A stretch of 64,000 nt of DNA from Bradyrhizobium sp. AZCC 1719 (GTDB lineage: Bacteria > Pseudomonadota > Alphaproteobacteria > Rhizobiales > Xanthobacteraceae). The notes beneath the pieces are model-generated. The model was not told where the DNA came from, did no database searches, and saw only the letters and a program-made list of their open reading frames with translations. Shown piece after piece: positions 8,277 to 16,835 of this stretch; the first letter of the stretch is position 1, and each line of letters begins with the position of its first letter. Location of the stretch: NCBI RefSeq assembly GCF_036924525.1, contig NZ_JAZHRU010000001.1, positions 2,261,001 to 2,325,000 of the forward strand. The letters run 5' to 3'. The position numbers and the translations under genes are program-made.

Positions 8277-10352
8277 ATGCGGATCGGTCGGCTATTTGCA
8301 CTATCGATGCTTTCGGTGACGGTCCTGGCGGTCGTCCTTGGCGCCGGGGTCCTTGTCCCGCAATACCGCACCTTTGCCAGCAAGAGCGAGGCGATCAAGA
8401 CCGTGGAGGCCTATGGCGCGGTGCTGGCGGTTGGCCAGCAGGTCGCCGGCTATCGGGCGCCCTATGTCGGCCCGCTGTTCAAGGAAACGGCCGCGACACC
8501 TGAGCAGATGGAGACCGTCGCGAAAGCGGTGCAGGCGGCCGATGCAGCGTTCGCCAGGGCGCGAACGGTGGTTGGCGCGCTCAACGATGGCGCAGCGATT
8601 GTCCAGAGCCTGAACCTGGCGGCGGCCAAGCTTGCCGAAGTTCGCGCGGCGAGCGATCGCGCGCTGAGCCTGCCGATGAGCGGGCGCGACCCGGCGGCGG
8701 TCAAGGGCTTTCTGCCGGGCATTGCCGCCGTCGTCGGAATCCTCGAGCCGCTGTTGAACCGGCTGGAAAACCAGGTGGCGATGGCGGATGCGTCGCTGAC
8801 GGCGCTGTTGAATGTCGCCCGCACCGCGCAGGATCTGCGGATCTCCGCCGGCGGCCGCGCCGCCACCATGTCGCTTGCGATCAGCACGCGTCGCCCGCTC
8901 ACGGCGGCTGAAATTTCCATCACCGACCGCGCCCAGGGCCGCGTCGATCTCGACCGCGAGCGGATCGAGGCCGGCGTCGATCAGATCGGCAGTCCGCCGC
9001 GGCTTGCGAAAGCGATGAACGATGCCATCGAGGGCTATTTCGCCAAGGCCGCGCCCTGGCTTGAAAAGGAGATGGCGGCTGGGCGCGCCGACGGCAACTA
9101 CGGTATCAATTCGGATCAGCTTGCCAGAACGATCGTGCCTGCGGTGCAGGCCTTCTTCGCGGTGCGCGATGCGGCGCTCGCGGAAGCCGCGGAGCGTGCA
9201 GGGGCCGCGCGTGATGGCGCGCTCGCGATGCTGGCGCTTGCGGGTATCGCCGTCGTGGCGTTGCTCGCCGTGCTTGCCGGCGTCACCGTGATGCTGCGGC
9301 GGCGCGTGATCGCGCCGCTGGCAAACTTGACCGGCGTGGTCGGCGAACTCGCCGCCGGCCGGCATGACGTCACGATCCCGACCATCGCGCGTGCCGACGA
9401 AATCGGCGCCATGGCGGGCTCGCTTCAGGTTTTCAAGGACGCCCTTGTCGCCAAACAGGCCGCCGACGAGGCGGCCGCGGTGGAAGCCGATGTAAAAATC
9501 CAGCGCGGCCAGCGCGTCGACCGGATCACCAGCGATTTCGAGGCGATGATCGGCGAGATCATCGAGATCGTGTCGCAGGCGTCGACCGAGCTGGAAGCCT
9601 CCGCCGGCACGCTGACGGCAACTGCGGAGCGTTCCGAAGAGCTGACCACCGTGGTTGCGGCGGCATCCGAAGAAGCTTCCACCAACGTGCAATCGGTGGC
9701 ATCCGCCACCGAAGAGATGGCATCGTCGGTCAACGAAATCAGCCGTCAGGTCCAGGGCTCGGCGCGCATCGCCAGCGAGGCGGTGGAGCAGGCGCAGAAG
9801 ACCAATGACCGTGTTGCCGAACTCGCCAAGGCTGCCGCCCGCATCGGCGACGTGGTGGAGCTGATCAACACCATCGCGGGCCAGACCAATCTGCTGGCGC
9901 TGAATGCCACCATCGAAGCGGCGCGCGCCGGCGAGGCGGGGCGCGGCTTTGCGGTGGTCGCCTCCGAGGTGAAGGCGTTGGCCGAGCAGACCGCGAAAGC
10001 GACCGGCGAGATCAGCCAGCAGATATCGGGCATCCAGGCGGCGACGCAGGAATCGGTCGGCGCCATCAAGGAGATCGGCGATACCATCGGACGGATGTCG
10101 GAGATTGCCGCCACCATCGCCGCCGCCGTCGAGGAGCAGGGCGCGGCGACCCAGGAAATATCCCGCAACGTGCAGCAGGCCGCGAACGGCACGCAGCAGG
10201 TCTCCGCCAACATCACGGACGTGCAGCGCGGTGCCAGCGAGACAGGCTCCGCCTCCGCCCAGGTGCTATCAGCGGCAAGATCGCTGTCCGGCGAAAGCGA
10301 CCGGCTGAAGCGCGAGGTCGGCAAATTCCTCAGCTCGGTGCGCGCCGCCTGA
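8277..10352 (+). CDS. Methyl-accepting chemotaxis protein
   Basis: This 691-residue transmembrane chemoreceptor has a first membrane helix at about 7-29, a helical periplasmic sensor domain of about 285 residues, a second helix at about 314-337, a HAMP linker ([18 protein letters not shown]), and a signalling domain from about 410. The hairpin tip that binds CheA and CheW is present ([20 protein letters not shown] and [20 protein letters not shown]). The C-terminus ends SSVRAA with no NWETF-type tether for CheR. The long all-helical sensor resembles helical-bundle receptors, but the ligand is unknown. It stands alone, without other che genes. Confidence 0.93.
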   Translation: MRIGRLFALSMLSVTVLAVVLGAGVLVPQYRTFASKSEAIKTVEAYGAVLAVGQQVAGYRAPYVGPLFKETAATPEQMETVAKAVQAADAAFARARTVVGALNDGAAIVQSLNLAAAKLAEVRAASDRALSLPMSGRDPAAVKGFLPGIAAVVGILEPLLNRLENQVAMADASLTALLNVARTAQDLRISAGGRAATMSLAISTRRPLTAAEISITDRAQGRVDLDRERIEAGVDQIGSPPRLAKAMNDAIEGYFAKAAPWLEKEMAAGRADGNYGINSDQLARTIVPAVQAFFAVRDAALAEAAERAGAARDGALAMLALAGIAVVALLAVLAGVTVMLRRRVIAPLANLTGVVGELAAGRHDVTIPTIARADEIGAMAGSLQVFKDALVAKQAADEAAAVEADVKIQRGQRVDRITSDFEAMIGEIIEIVSQASTELEASAGTLTATAERSEELTTVVAAASEEASTNVQSVASATEEMASSVNEISRQVQGSARIASEAVEQAQKTNDRVAELAKAAARIGDVVELINTIAGQTNLLALNATIEAARAGEAGRGFAVVASEVKALAEQTAKATGEISQQISGIQAATQESVGAIKEIGDTIGRMSEIAATIAAAVEEQGAATQEISRNVQQAANGTQQVSANITDVQRGASETGSASAQVLSAARSLSGESDRLKREVGKFLSSVRAA

Positions 10353-10368
10353 GCCGCCTCGCCAGCGG

Positions 10369-10689
10369 CTACGGCGCAATTATCAACACCGCTCTCATGT
10401 TCGGATGATAGCGGCAGTAATATTCGATGCTGCCGGCCTTCTTCAGCACCGACGTCACCGTTTTCTTCGGCGGCGTAGCCACGTCAAAATCGCCGTTGCG
10501 CGCGGTCGCGGTGTGCGCGAACACGTCCTTGTTGATCCATTCGATGGTGTCGCCGACCTTGGCGGATACCTCGGCTGGCGCGAACACCAGATTGTCGATC
10601 GTGATCTGAATCGTCGCCGCATGCGCCGGGACGGCCGCCGCGTCAAGCAGCAGGGCAGCGACGAGGGGCAGATATCGTCCCGGACGCAT
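10369..10689 (-). CDS. Cupredoxin (plastocyanin/amicyanin-like) copper protein
   Basis: This 106-residue exported protein has a signal peptide (cleavage near PAHA|A at 25) and a single cupredoxin domain. The type 1 copper ligands are visible: His in DVFAHTAT and the Cys, His and Met of YYCRYHPNM close to the C-terminus. Such proteins carry electrons in the periplasm. GTAGGAGG stands just before the ATG at 10689. It starts 9 bp after the DUF4142 gene and is almost certainly co-transcribed with it. The donor and acceptor are unknown. Confidence 0.88.
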   Translation of the reverse strand: MRPGRYLPLVAALLLDAAAVPAHAATIQITIDNLVFAPAEVSAKVGDTIEWINKDVFAHTATARNGDFDVATPPKKTVTSVLKKAGSIEYYCRYHPNMRAVLIIAP

Positions 10690-10698
10690 GGCGGCCTC

Positions 10699-11220
10699 CT
10701 ACTTCAGCTTGGCGGCGACTTGTTCGGCGTGCTGCTGGTGGCCTTGAAAAATCTTTAGGCCGGTTTGCAGCAGGCTCTTCAGCTCGGCATTGCTGGCTGA
10801 CGGAATCAACTGCGTCTCCAGCGCGCTGTTGACGGTCTTGTGGTAGGCGACCTCGTTGGCGAGATAGGCCTTGTCGTATTCCGCGCCTTTCAGCTTGTCG
10901 AGCTCGGCGAGTTTCTCGGTGGCCTGCTTCGACAGCGTCTTGCTGGTGTCGTTGTCTTCCGGCGTCACCTTCAGCTTCTTGACCAGGTCGAGCGCCTGCT
11001 TGTTCACGGCCTCATGGTCGCGCACCATGTCTTGCGCGAATGCCTTGACGTCCTTGTTGCTGGCTTTTGAGATCGCCTGCTTGGCGGCGTTGATGTCGAT
11101 GACGCCCGCCGTGTAGGCGATATGCGCGATCTGGGGATCGGTGGGCTTTGCGCCTTGCGCCAGCGCGGCGCTGCCAAGAAGGCTCAATGCGGCGATCGCC
11201 GCGCTCAATCGTATAAACAT
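10699..11220 (-). CDS. DUF4142 domain-containing exported protein
   Basis: This 173-residue protein has a signal peptide ending ALAQ at about 21 and an all-helical DUF4142 domain, with the usual AYTAGVIDINAAKQAI start, the VKAFAQDMVRDHEAVNKQAL helix carrying the conserved His, and a C-terminal FQGHQQHAEQVAAKLK. These ferritin-like periplasmic proteins are often found next to stress sigma factors; their biochemical role is not established. The ATG at 11220 has CAGGAG upstream. It precedes the cupredoxin gene in one transcript and lies downstream of the ECF sigma gene on the same strand. Confidence 0.88.
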   Translation of the reverse strand: MFIRLSAAIAALSLLGSAALAQGAKPTDPQIAHIAYTAGVIDINAAKQAISKASNKDVKAFAQDMVRDHEAVNKQALDLVKKLKVTPEDNDTSKTLSKQATEKLAELDKLKGAEYDKAYLANEVAYHKTVNSALETQLIPSASNAELKSLLQTGLKIFQGHQQHAEQVAAKLK

Positions 11221-11344
11221 GGTTTGATACTCCTGTGGCGCCCGGCGCGAACGGCCGGCGCATGTTGGTTGCACCGGGGTTGGATGGAGAAGGCGACTGG
11301 AGGTTCCGGCAAAATCGGGCCTTGTCGCAGCAGTCGGGCCTGCA

Positions 11345-11436
11345 TGGTTCGAGACGCGCAGCTTTGCCGCGCTCCTCACCATGAGGAGTTAGACCTCATC
11401 CTGAGGAGCGCGCTCTTGCGCGCGTCTCGAAGGATT
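11345..11436. repeat. Palindromic intergenic repeat, family F
   Basis: About 92 bp with inverted arms GGTTCGAGACGCGC ... GCGCGTCTCGAAGGAT and an inner pair GCTCCTCACCATGAGG / CCTCATCCTGAGGAGC. Only one copy is in this window, but the sequence is the kind repeated many times in Bradyrhizobium-type genomes. It lies between the ECF sigma gene and the DUF4142 gene. Confidence 0.75.
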
Positions 11437-11460
11437 GAGCCCCCCGCTGTCAAACGCGTC

Positions 11461-12141
11461 TCAGTACCCCAGCCGCTTCAGCACGGCGTCCGTCAGGCGC
11501 TCGCAGCGCCGGCCGGCAAAGGGGAACGCCTCCATCACCACGGGGCCGATCTTGTTCTCGACGATATCGCGCAGCATGGTGCGGGCGCGGTGCAGTCGGG
11601 TTTTTACGGTCTCCGGCTTCAGCCCAAGAATTTCTGCGGTCTCTTCCACATTCATCCCCTCGATCACGCGGGTGATGAAGACGAGACGAAACGCTTCCGG
11701 CAATTCATCGATGGCGTGTTCGACGACATGCTGAATTTCACGCTGGGCCATGGATTTTTCCGGATCGTCGGCGGCAAGAGGAAACTGGATGATCTGGGCC
11801 TCCAGCGCGCCCTGCGGCAATGAGTCCAGTTCGACGGCGGGCCGCTGGCGGCGCAGCCGGCCGAGCGCCTCATTCATGGCGATCCGCGACAACCACGTCG
11901 ACAGGCTGGAATCACCGCGAAAGTTTTCCAGATGGGTGAAGGCACGGACATAGGCCTCCTGCACGACGTCCTCGGCCTCGCCATCGTTGCGCAGAATGCC
12001 GCGGGCAAGGCGATAGAGCCTGCGATTATTCGCCTGCATGATCGCGCGCACCGCCGTCTCGTCGCGGGCCCGCGCGCGGCGCACCAACTCGGCGTCGCCG
12101 GTATCGAGAGGCGCGATGTCCGGTATGTGGGCCTGGTGCAT
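11461..12141 (-). CDS. RNA polymerase ECF sigma factor (sigma-70 family)
   Basis: This 226-residue protein has sigma region 2 (NRRLYRLARGILRNDGEAED, then VQEAYVRAFTHLENFRGDSS and LSTWLSRIAMNEALGRLRRQ) and region 4 (LPEAFRLVFITRVIEGMNVE, then LGLKPETVKTRLHRARTML), joined by a linker without extra domains. This is the extracytoplasmic-function layout. A C-terminal extension with a Cys (GRRCERLTDAVLKRLGY) follows region 4. No anti-sigma gene is adjacent. The ATG at 12141 is preferred to an in-frame upstream start that adds 29 unlikely residues. The next same-strand genes encode a DUF4142 protein and a cupredoxin, possible regulon members. Confidence 0.9.
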   Translation of the reverse strand: MHQAHIPDIAPLDTGDAELVRRARARDETAVRAIMQANNRRLYRLARGILRNDGEAEDVVQEAYVRAFTHLENFRGDSSLSTWLSRIAMNEALGRLRRQRPAVELDSLPQGALEAQIIQFPLAADDPEKSMAQREIQHVVEHAIDELPEAFRLVFITRVIEGMNVEETAEILGLKPETVKTRLHRARTMLRDIVENKIGPVVMEAFPFAGRRCERLTDAVLKRLGY

Positions 12142-12384
12142 GATATCTACCAATAACAGGGTATTGGGATTGGATGCTGCAGGAGCCAGCAGGTTCCCGA
12201 AATAATTTAGGCTGCATAGGCGGGCCAAACGTCAGCGTGCCAGCCATTCGGCATGACGCATTGGCTCCACCGAGCCTTTCAATTTTGCGATAGAAGCCAT
12301 GTCCACATTCAAATTCCTCGAACCCTCGCCGCGATCTATTCTGCACGTCAACCAACCCTGGAATCGCGGAGGAAATTGAGCCCG

Positions 12385-12951
12385 ATGGCGGAAGCAGCAA
12401 AATCACGCGCCGAGGCCGCACCGGCGCTGCCGACGTGGCCGGACGAGATCTACCGCGTGCTCAAGGACGCCGGCATTCGCCAGGTCGCGATGGTTCCGGA
12501 CGCCGGCCACAGCCGCCTGATCCGCTCCTTCGAGGCCGATCCCGAGACTCGCGTCGTCACGCTGACGACGGAGGAAGAGGGCGTGGCGATGCTGGCGGGT
12601 GCGTGGCTCGGCGGCGAGCGCGGCGTGCTGCTGTTGCAGTCGAGCGGCGTCGGCAATTGCATCAACATGCTGTCGCTGCCGGTCATTTGCCACATGCCGC
12701 TATTGATGATCGTCACCATGCGCGGCGATTGGGGCGAGTTCAATCCCTGGCAGATCCCGATGGGGCAGGGCACGCGGCCCTCGCTGGAGGCCATGGGCGT
12801 GATCGTGAACAAGGTCGACGAGCCTGATCTCGTCGCCTCCGCCGTGCAGGGCGCGGCGAACCTCGCCTTCAACACCTGGAAGCCGGTGGCGGTCCTGATC
12901 GGCCAGCGCGTGCTTGGCGCCAAGAATTTCAAGGAGCTTGCCCGCAAATGA
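12385..12951 (+). CDS. ThDP-dependent decarboxylase alpha subunit (sulfopyruvate/phosphonopyruvate decarboxylase type)
   Basis: This 188-residue protein is the pyrimidine-binding half of a two-subunit thiamine-diphosphate decarboxylase. It has the conserved Glu region (TLTTEEEGVAMLAGAWLGGE) that activates the cofactor and the QSSGVGNCINMLSLP segment typical of ComD. In sulfopyruvate decarboxylase the alpha and beta chains are separate genes, as here, while phosphonopyruvate decarboxylase is usually one chain of about 390 residues. GGAGGAA lies upstream of the ATG at 12385. The gene overlaps the beta-subunit gene by ATGA. Substrate is inferred from gene structure, not shown. Confidence 0.82.
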   Translation: MAEAAKSRAEAAPALPTWPDEIYRVLKDAGIRQVAMVPDAGHSRLIRSFEADPETRVVTLTTEEEGVAMLAGAWLGGERGVLLLQSSGVGNCINMLSLPVICHMPLLMIVTMRGDWGEFNPWQIPMGQGTRPSLEAMGVIVNKVDEPDLVASAVQGAANLAFNTWKPVAVLIGQRVLGAKNFKELARK

Positions 12952-13547
12952 GCAATCCGAACGCGCTTCTGCATCGCCGCGATGTCGTCAACGAATTGTT
13001 GCGCGACCGCGCCGATCTTCTCGTCATCGCCGGCCTCGGCGCGCCGAACTGGGACGTCTCCGCAGCCGGCGACCATCCGAACAATTTTCCGCTGTGGGGC
13101 GCGATGGGCGGCGCCTCGATGATCGGGCTTGGGCTGGCGCTGGCGCAGCCGAAGCGCAAGGTGCTCGTCGTCACCGGCGACGGCGAGATGCTGATGAATA
13201 TCGGCTCGCTTGCCACGATCGCGGTGGAGGCGCCGAAGAATCTCACGATCGCCGTCCTCGACAACGAGCGCTTCGGCGAGACCGGCATGCAGAAAACCCC
13301 CACCGCGTCGGGAGTCGACCTCGCCGCCATCGCAACCGCTTGCGGCATCCGCACCTCGCGCATTGTTCGCACGATGGCGGAAGTCACCGAACTGCGCGAC
13401 CTCGCACATGAAGGGCGAGGAACGGTTTTCGCGCAGATCAAGATCAATCCCGAGGCGCTGGTGTTCGTGATGCCGCCTGCCGACGGCGTCATCCTGACGA
13501 CGCGCTTCCGGCAATCGGTATTGGGAGACGAGGCGCTTTTTAATTGA
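12948..13547 (+). CDS. ThDP-dependent decarboxylase beta subunit
   Basis: This 199-residue protein is the diphosphate-binding half of the enzyme. The ThDP/Mg motif GDGEMLMN runs to a later Asn in VLDNERFGETG, the spacing expected for the GDG-N motif. It opens with RRDVVNELLRDRADLLVIAG and has the NFPLWGAMGGASMIGLGLAL cofactor-contact helix, as in ComE. With the alpha subunit it would decarboxylate a 3-substituted pyruvate such as sulfopyruvate to the aldehyde in the cytoplasm. It ends 7 bp from the stop of the convergent LysR gene. Confidence 0.82.
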   Translation: MSNPNALLHRRDVVNELLRDRADLLVIAGLGAPNWDVSAAGDHPNNFPLWGAMGGASMIGLGLALAQPKRKVLVVTGDGEMLMNIGSLATIAVEAPKNLTIAVLDNERFGETGMQKTPTASGVDLAAIATACGIRTSRIVRTMAEVTELRDLAHEGRGTVFAQIKINPEALVFVMPPADGVILTTRFRQSVLGDEALFN

Positions 13548-13554
13548 GGCGCGG

Positions 13555-14478
13555 TTACGCCGTCATGCTGATCTTCCAGCGTCCTTCCCGGGAGAGCTGT
13601 TGAATCTCCGATACGATCAGGGTGGCGATCGTGGTCGTTGCGATCGACGGCGGGTGGGCGATCGGCGAGGCCAGAATCAGTTCGCGCGACACGGCGGGAC
13701 TGACGGCAGCCATCTCCAGCCGTTTCGCCGCCACCTCGGTGCGGATCGCCGAGGGCGGCAGCAGCGTGTAGCCAAGCCCTTCCTCCATCAGGCTGATCTG
13801 GGCGCGGTAGGAATCGACCTCGATCATGGCCTCTATCTTCAGCTTTTCGCGCGCCAGCGCCTTCTCCAGGAGCGCCCGCAGACCGTGCGAGATGCTCGGC
13901 AGGATCAGCTTCTGCTTCACCAGCCATTTGAGGTCGACATGCTTGCGCTTGTTCAGCCCCGATCCCGGCGGCCCGACGGCGACGATATCCTCGCGGCCGA
14001 TCGACTGGACCTGAAGATGGAGATCGACCGCCGGACCGTAGATGATCGCGAGGTCCATCTCGCCGCGATGCAGCCATTCGACCAGGTGCCCGCCATAGCT
14101 CTCCACGATGCGTAGCGAGACATCGGGAAACTCGTTGAGGACGCGGCGGGCAAACCGTCCGGACAGGACGGCGCTGACCGTCGGCACCAGCCCGAGAATG
14201 ACCCGGCCCGACGGATTGCCGTTCGCCGATTTGAGGTCGTCGCTGACCTGCTCGATCTGGCGGATCAGGCCGGTGGTGCGGTCGAGCAGCATCCGGCCCG
14301 CGCTGGTCAAGAGCATGCCGCGCCCGTTGCGGACGAACAGCTCGACGCGAAGCTCGTGCTCGAGCAGCTTGATGTGGCGGCTCAGCGCCGGCTGCGCGGC
14401 ACGCAGCCGGTCCGCGGCCTTGCTCAGGCTTCCAAGTTCGGCTACGGCCCGGAACGTCCGCAATTGTTTGAGATCCAT
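13555..14478 (-). CDS. LysR family transcriptional regulator
   Basis: This 307-residue regulator has an N-terminal winged HTH (MDLKQLRTFRAVAELGSLSK, then AADRLRAAQPALSRHIKLLE) and a two-lobe effector-binding domain starting near GRVILGLVPTVSAVL. The ATG at 14478 is chosen over an in-frame TTG at 14505 because the family begins at MDLKQL. It is divergent from the rhodanese gene with 59 bp between starts, so that gene is the likely target, and convergent with the decarboxylase genes. Effector unknown; a sulfur compound would fit the neighbours. Confidence 0.88.
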   Translation of the reverse strand: MDLKQLRTFRAVAELGSLSKAADRLRAAQPALSRHIKLLEHELRVELFVRNGRGMLLTSAGRMLLDRTTGLIRQIEQVSDDLKSANGNPSGRVILGLVPTVSAVLSGRFARRVLNEFPDVSLRIVESYGGHLVEWLHRGEMDLAIIYGPAVDLHLQVQSIGREDIVAVGPPGSGLNKRKHVDLKWLVKQKLILPSISHGLRALLEKALAREKLKIEAMIEVDSYRAQISLMEEGLGYTLLPPSAIRTEVAAKRLEMAAVSPAVSRELILASPIAHPPSIATTTIATLIVSEIQQLSREGRWKISMTA

Positions 14479-14493
14479 CGGGTGCCCAGAGTG

Positions 14494-14516
14494 CCTATTG
14501 TGCAACCGATCATAGG
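14494..14516. promoter_or_regulatory. Candidate LysR operator between the LysR and rhodanese genes
   Basis: An inverted repeat CCTAT-N13-ATAGG sits in the 59-bp divergent spacer, 15 bp from the regulator start and 21 bp from the rhodanese start. Position and dyad suit a LysR-type binding site, though it does not follow the strict T-N11-A spacing. Confidence 0.45.
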
Positions 14517-14537
14517 CCGTTTTCGGAATCTCCGTCC

Positions 14538-15770
14538 ATGACCGTACCCTCGATTACCCCCTCGCAAGTTCGCGCCGCGCTGCTGCTGCGCGAGGAAATC
14601 GCGCTGCTCGATGTCAGGCACGAGGCCGTGTTCGCCACCGGCCATCCTCTGTTTGCCGCCAACATGGCAGCCGACCGGATCGCGCTCGAAGCGGCGACGC
14701 GGCTGCCGCGAAAGGACGTGCCGATCGTGATCTATGACGCCGGTGAAGGCCTCGTCAGCGCAGCGGCGGACCACCTGAAGGCGTTGGGCTACACCAATGT
14801 CCGCCAGCTCGACGGCGGGCTGCAGGGCTGGAAGTTGGCGGGCTATGAGGTGTTCGAGGACGTCAATTCCTATGCCAAGGCGTTCGGCGAACTGGTCGAG
14901 TCGCGGCGGCACACGCCTTCGCTCGCCGCCGAGGAAGTCGGCGCCCTGATTGCGCGCGGCGCCAATATCCAAATCCTCGATGTCCGTCGCTTCGATGAAT
15001 ACGCCACCATGAACATCCCGGGTTCCATCAGCGTGCCCGGTGCGGAACTGGTATTGCGCGCCGGGCGCGCCGCACCGGATCCCGAGACCACCATCATCGT
15101 CAATTGCGCAGGCCGCACCCGCTCGATCATCGGCACCCAGTCGCTGATCAATGCCGGCGTCGCGAATAAGGTGCGGGCGCTGCGCAACGGCACCATCGGC
15201 TGGACGCTGGCCAAACAACATCTCGAACATGGCAGTGACAGGCGCGGCGAGGTCGGTGCTATCAAAGGCGGCGGAGCCAATGCCCGCGACGTCGCCTATC
15301 GCGCCGGCGTCCGGCATATCGGATCAGAGGAAATGGCGGCGCTGCAGGCGCAGGCCAACCGTACGCTCTACTGCTTCGACGTCCGCTCGGAGGAGGAATA
15401 CACGGCTGGCCATATCAGGGGCTTCCGCCATTACGCCGGCGGGCAACTGGTGCAGGAAATCGATATGGCGGCGCCGGTGCGCGGCGCCCGGATCGTGCTG
15501 ACGGACAATATGAGCGTGCGCGCCGACATGACGGCGTCCTGGCTGGCGCAGATGGGCTGGGAAACTTACGTGCTTGAAGGGGGCTACGACGCCACGCTGG
15601 AAATCGGACCGCCGCTGGTCGTCCCAAAGCCGGACCCGTCACACCGCTATCGTCGGCCCTATGAGGGCACCGATGTCAAGGAAAGCGCCATGCAGGCTTA
15701 TCTCGATTGGGAATACGGCCTCGTCGAGCAGCTCCGCCGCGACGGCACGCACGGATTTTTCGTCATTTAA
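14538..15770 (+). CDS. Triple rhodanese-domain protein with one catalytic Cys
   Basis: This 410-residue protein holds three rhodanese-like modules, at about 1-108, 125-230 and 258-355, plus a C-terminal tail with YRRPYEGTDVKESAMQAYLD. Only the middle module keeps the active-site cysteine, in VNCAGRTRS (Cys190). The matching loops are IYDAGEG in module 1 and LTDNMSVRA in module 3, so both lack the Cys. It would move sulfane sulfur from a donor such as thiosulfate or a persulfide to a thiol acceptor in the cytoplasm; the outer modules may be structural or bind substrates. It is divergent from the LysR gene. Confidence 0.85.
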   Translation: MTVPSITPSQVRAALLLREEIALLDVRHEAVFATGHPLFAANMAADRIALEAATRLPRKDVPIVIYDAGEGLVSAAADHLKALGYTNVRQLDGGLQGWKLAGYEVFEDVNSYAKAFGELVESRRHTPSLAAEEVGALIARGANIQILDVRRFDEYATMNIPGSISVPGAELVLRAGRAAPDPETTIIVNCAGRTRSIIGTQSLINAGVANKVRALRNGTIGWTLAKQHLEHGSDRRGEVGAIKGGGANARDVAYRAGVRHIGSEEMAALQAQANRTLYCFDVRSEEEYTAGHIRGFRHYAGGQLVQEIDMAAPVRGARIVLTDNMSVRADMTASWLAQMGWETYVLEGGYDATLEIGPPLVVPKPDPSHRYRRPYEGTDVKESAMQAYLDWEYGLVEQLRRDGTHGFFVI

Positions 15771-15813
15771 TTCGAAGCGCTTGTCGCGCCGTAGCTCAAA
15801 GAGCGAAGGCGGA

Positions 15814-16545
15814 TCACTCATCCGCGCCGAAACTGGCCAGCTTCTCCGCCGAATAATTCTCGCCGATCGACATCGCGCAAATTCGCGAAAGCTGCACATA
15901 GGGAAGGCCGGTCTCCTCCGCCCAGGCGTTGAATTGTGCCTGCACCTTGGCGAGATCGCGCTTGGAGGTGACCGTCTCCGCAATGTCGAGCCCGGCATCG
16001 CGCAGGCACAGGATCACGTCTCTGGAGGTGACGAATCCGTCCCAGCCGAGGAAACGCAGCATCATCTGCCCGGTATTGCCGCCGAGCCGGCTACCGCGCT
16101 TGGCCAGCAGTTCCAGCAATCCGGTCTGGTCTGACGACGGCCAGTTCGCAAGGAACTTGCCGAAGCTGCCGTGCTCCTTCGCAACGTCACGGACGAAACC
16201 GGCATTGGCGCGCACCGACATGATCTTGGCGCCGTTGCGCACGATGCCGGTGTCCTTCATCAGGCCGTCCCAGAAATCATCCGGCTGCAGCGTCAGTGGC
16301 CCGGGCTTGAAGCCGAGAAACGCCTTCTCAAATCCCGGCCATTTGCTCTCGATCACGCTCCAGGCAAAGCCCGCGCAGAACACCCGCTTGGTCATCTCGG
16401 CGAGAATCCGGTCGTCGCTGAGCTTGGCGAGCGCCTTCGGGTCTGGCCTGGCCGGCAGCAGCTTGGCGAGTGCCTTCGGCCCGCCCTTGCGCTTCTCGGC
16501 GCGGGCGCGGATAGTCTTGAACGCGGTCACGGTGCATGGCCCCAT
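15814..16545 (-). CDS. DNA-3-methyladenine glycosylase I-type protein
   Basis: This 243-residue protein resembles the Tag-type helix-hairpin-helix glycosylases that remove 3-methyladenine from alkylated DNA. It has the MTKRVFCAGFAWSVIESKWP helix found near the start of the family, the IVRNGAKIMSVRANAGFVRD region, and the hairpin segment around FLGWDGFVTSRDVILCL. The fully canonical Tag zinc ligands are not evident, so it belongs to a divergent branch. With the MGMT gene some 8 kb away it gives two alkylation-repair activities in the window, but they are not in one operon. Confidence 0.75.
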   Translation of the reverse strand: MGPCTVTAFKTIRARAEKRKGGPKALAKLLPARPDPKALAKLSDDRILAEMTKRVFCAGFAWSVIESKWPGFEKAFLGFKPGPLTLQPDDFWDGLMKDTGIVRNGAKIMSVRANAGFVRDVAKEHGSFGKFLANWPSSDQTGLLELLAKRGSRLGGNTGQMMLRFLGWDGFVTSRDVILCLRDAGLDIAETVTSKRDLAKVQAQFNAWAEETGLPYVQLSRICAMSIGENYSAEKLASFGADE

Positions 16546-16835
16546 ATGCTTAAGTTGAAAACCACGGCTGAAATACCCGGAAAGCCGCAGTCTAGCGGAT
16601 CATCCCGAAAATCCCAGCCGGCAGCCTGGAAGGTTAACCGTCGCAGAAGTGATCGGCTGACCTGCAAAGAATGGATGGCGTTCTGGCTGGATTTCGCCTA
16701 AAGCATCCCCACCTCATTCAAATCCGTCAGGCCGTGCGGCTGCGCGTCGTCAATGCGCAGCTTTTTAAGTCATTTCGGTTCGAGGCGCCCTTTTCATATT
16801 CCCGGCCGACAACGCCAACCAAGGTCTGACATCTC

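Noticed and set aside
8301..9692. Long minus-strand open frame opposite the chemoreceptor
   Set aside because: No domain or ribosome site, and the plus strand has clear HAMP and signalling motifs.
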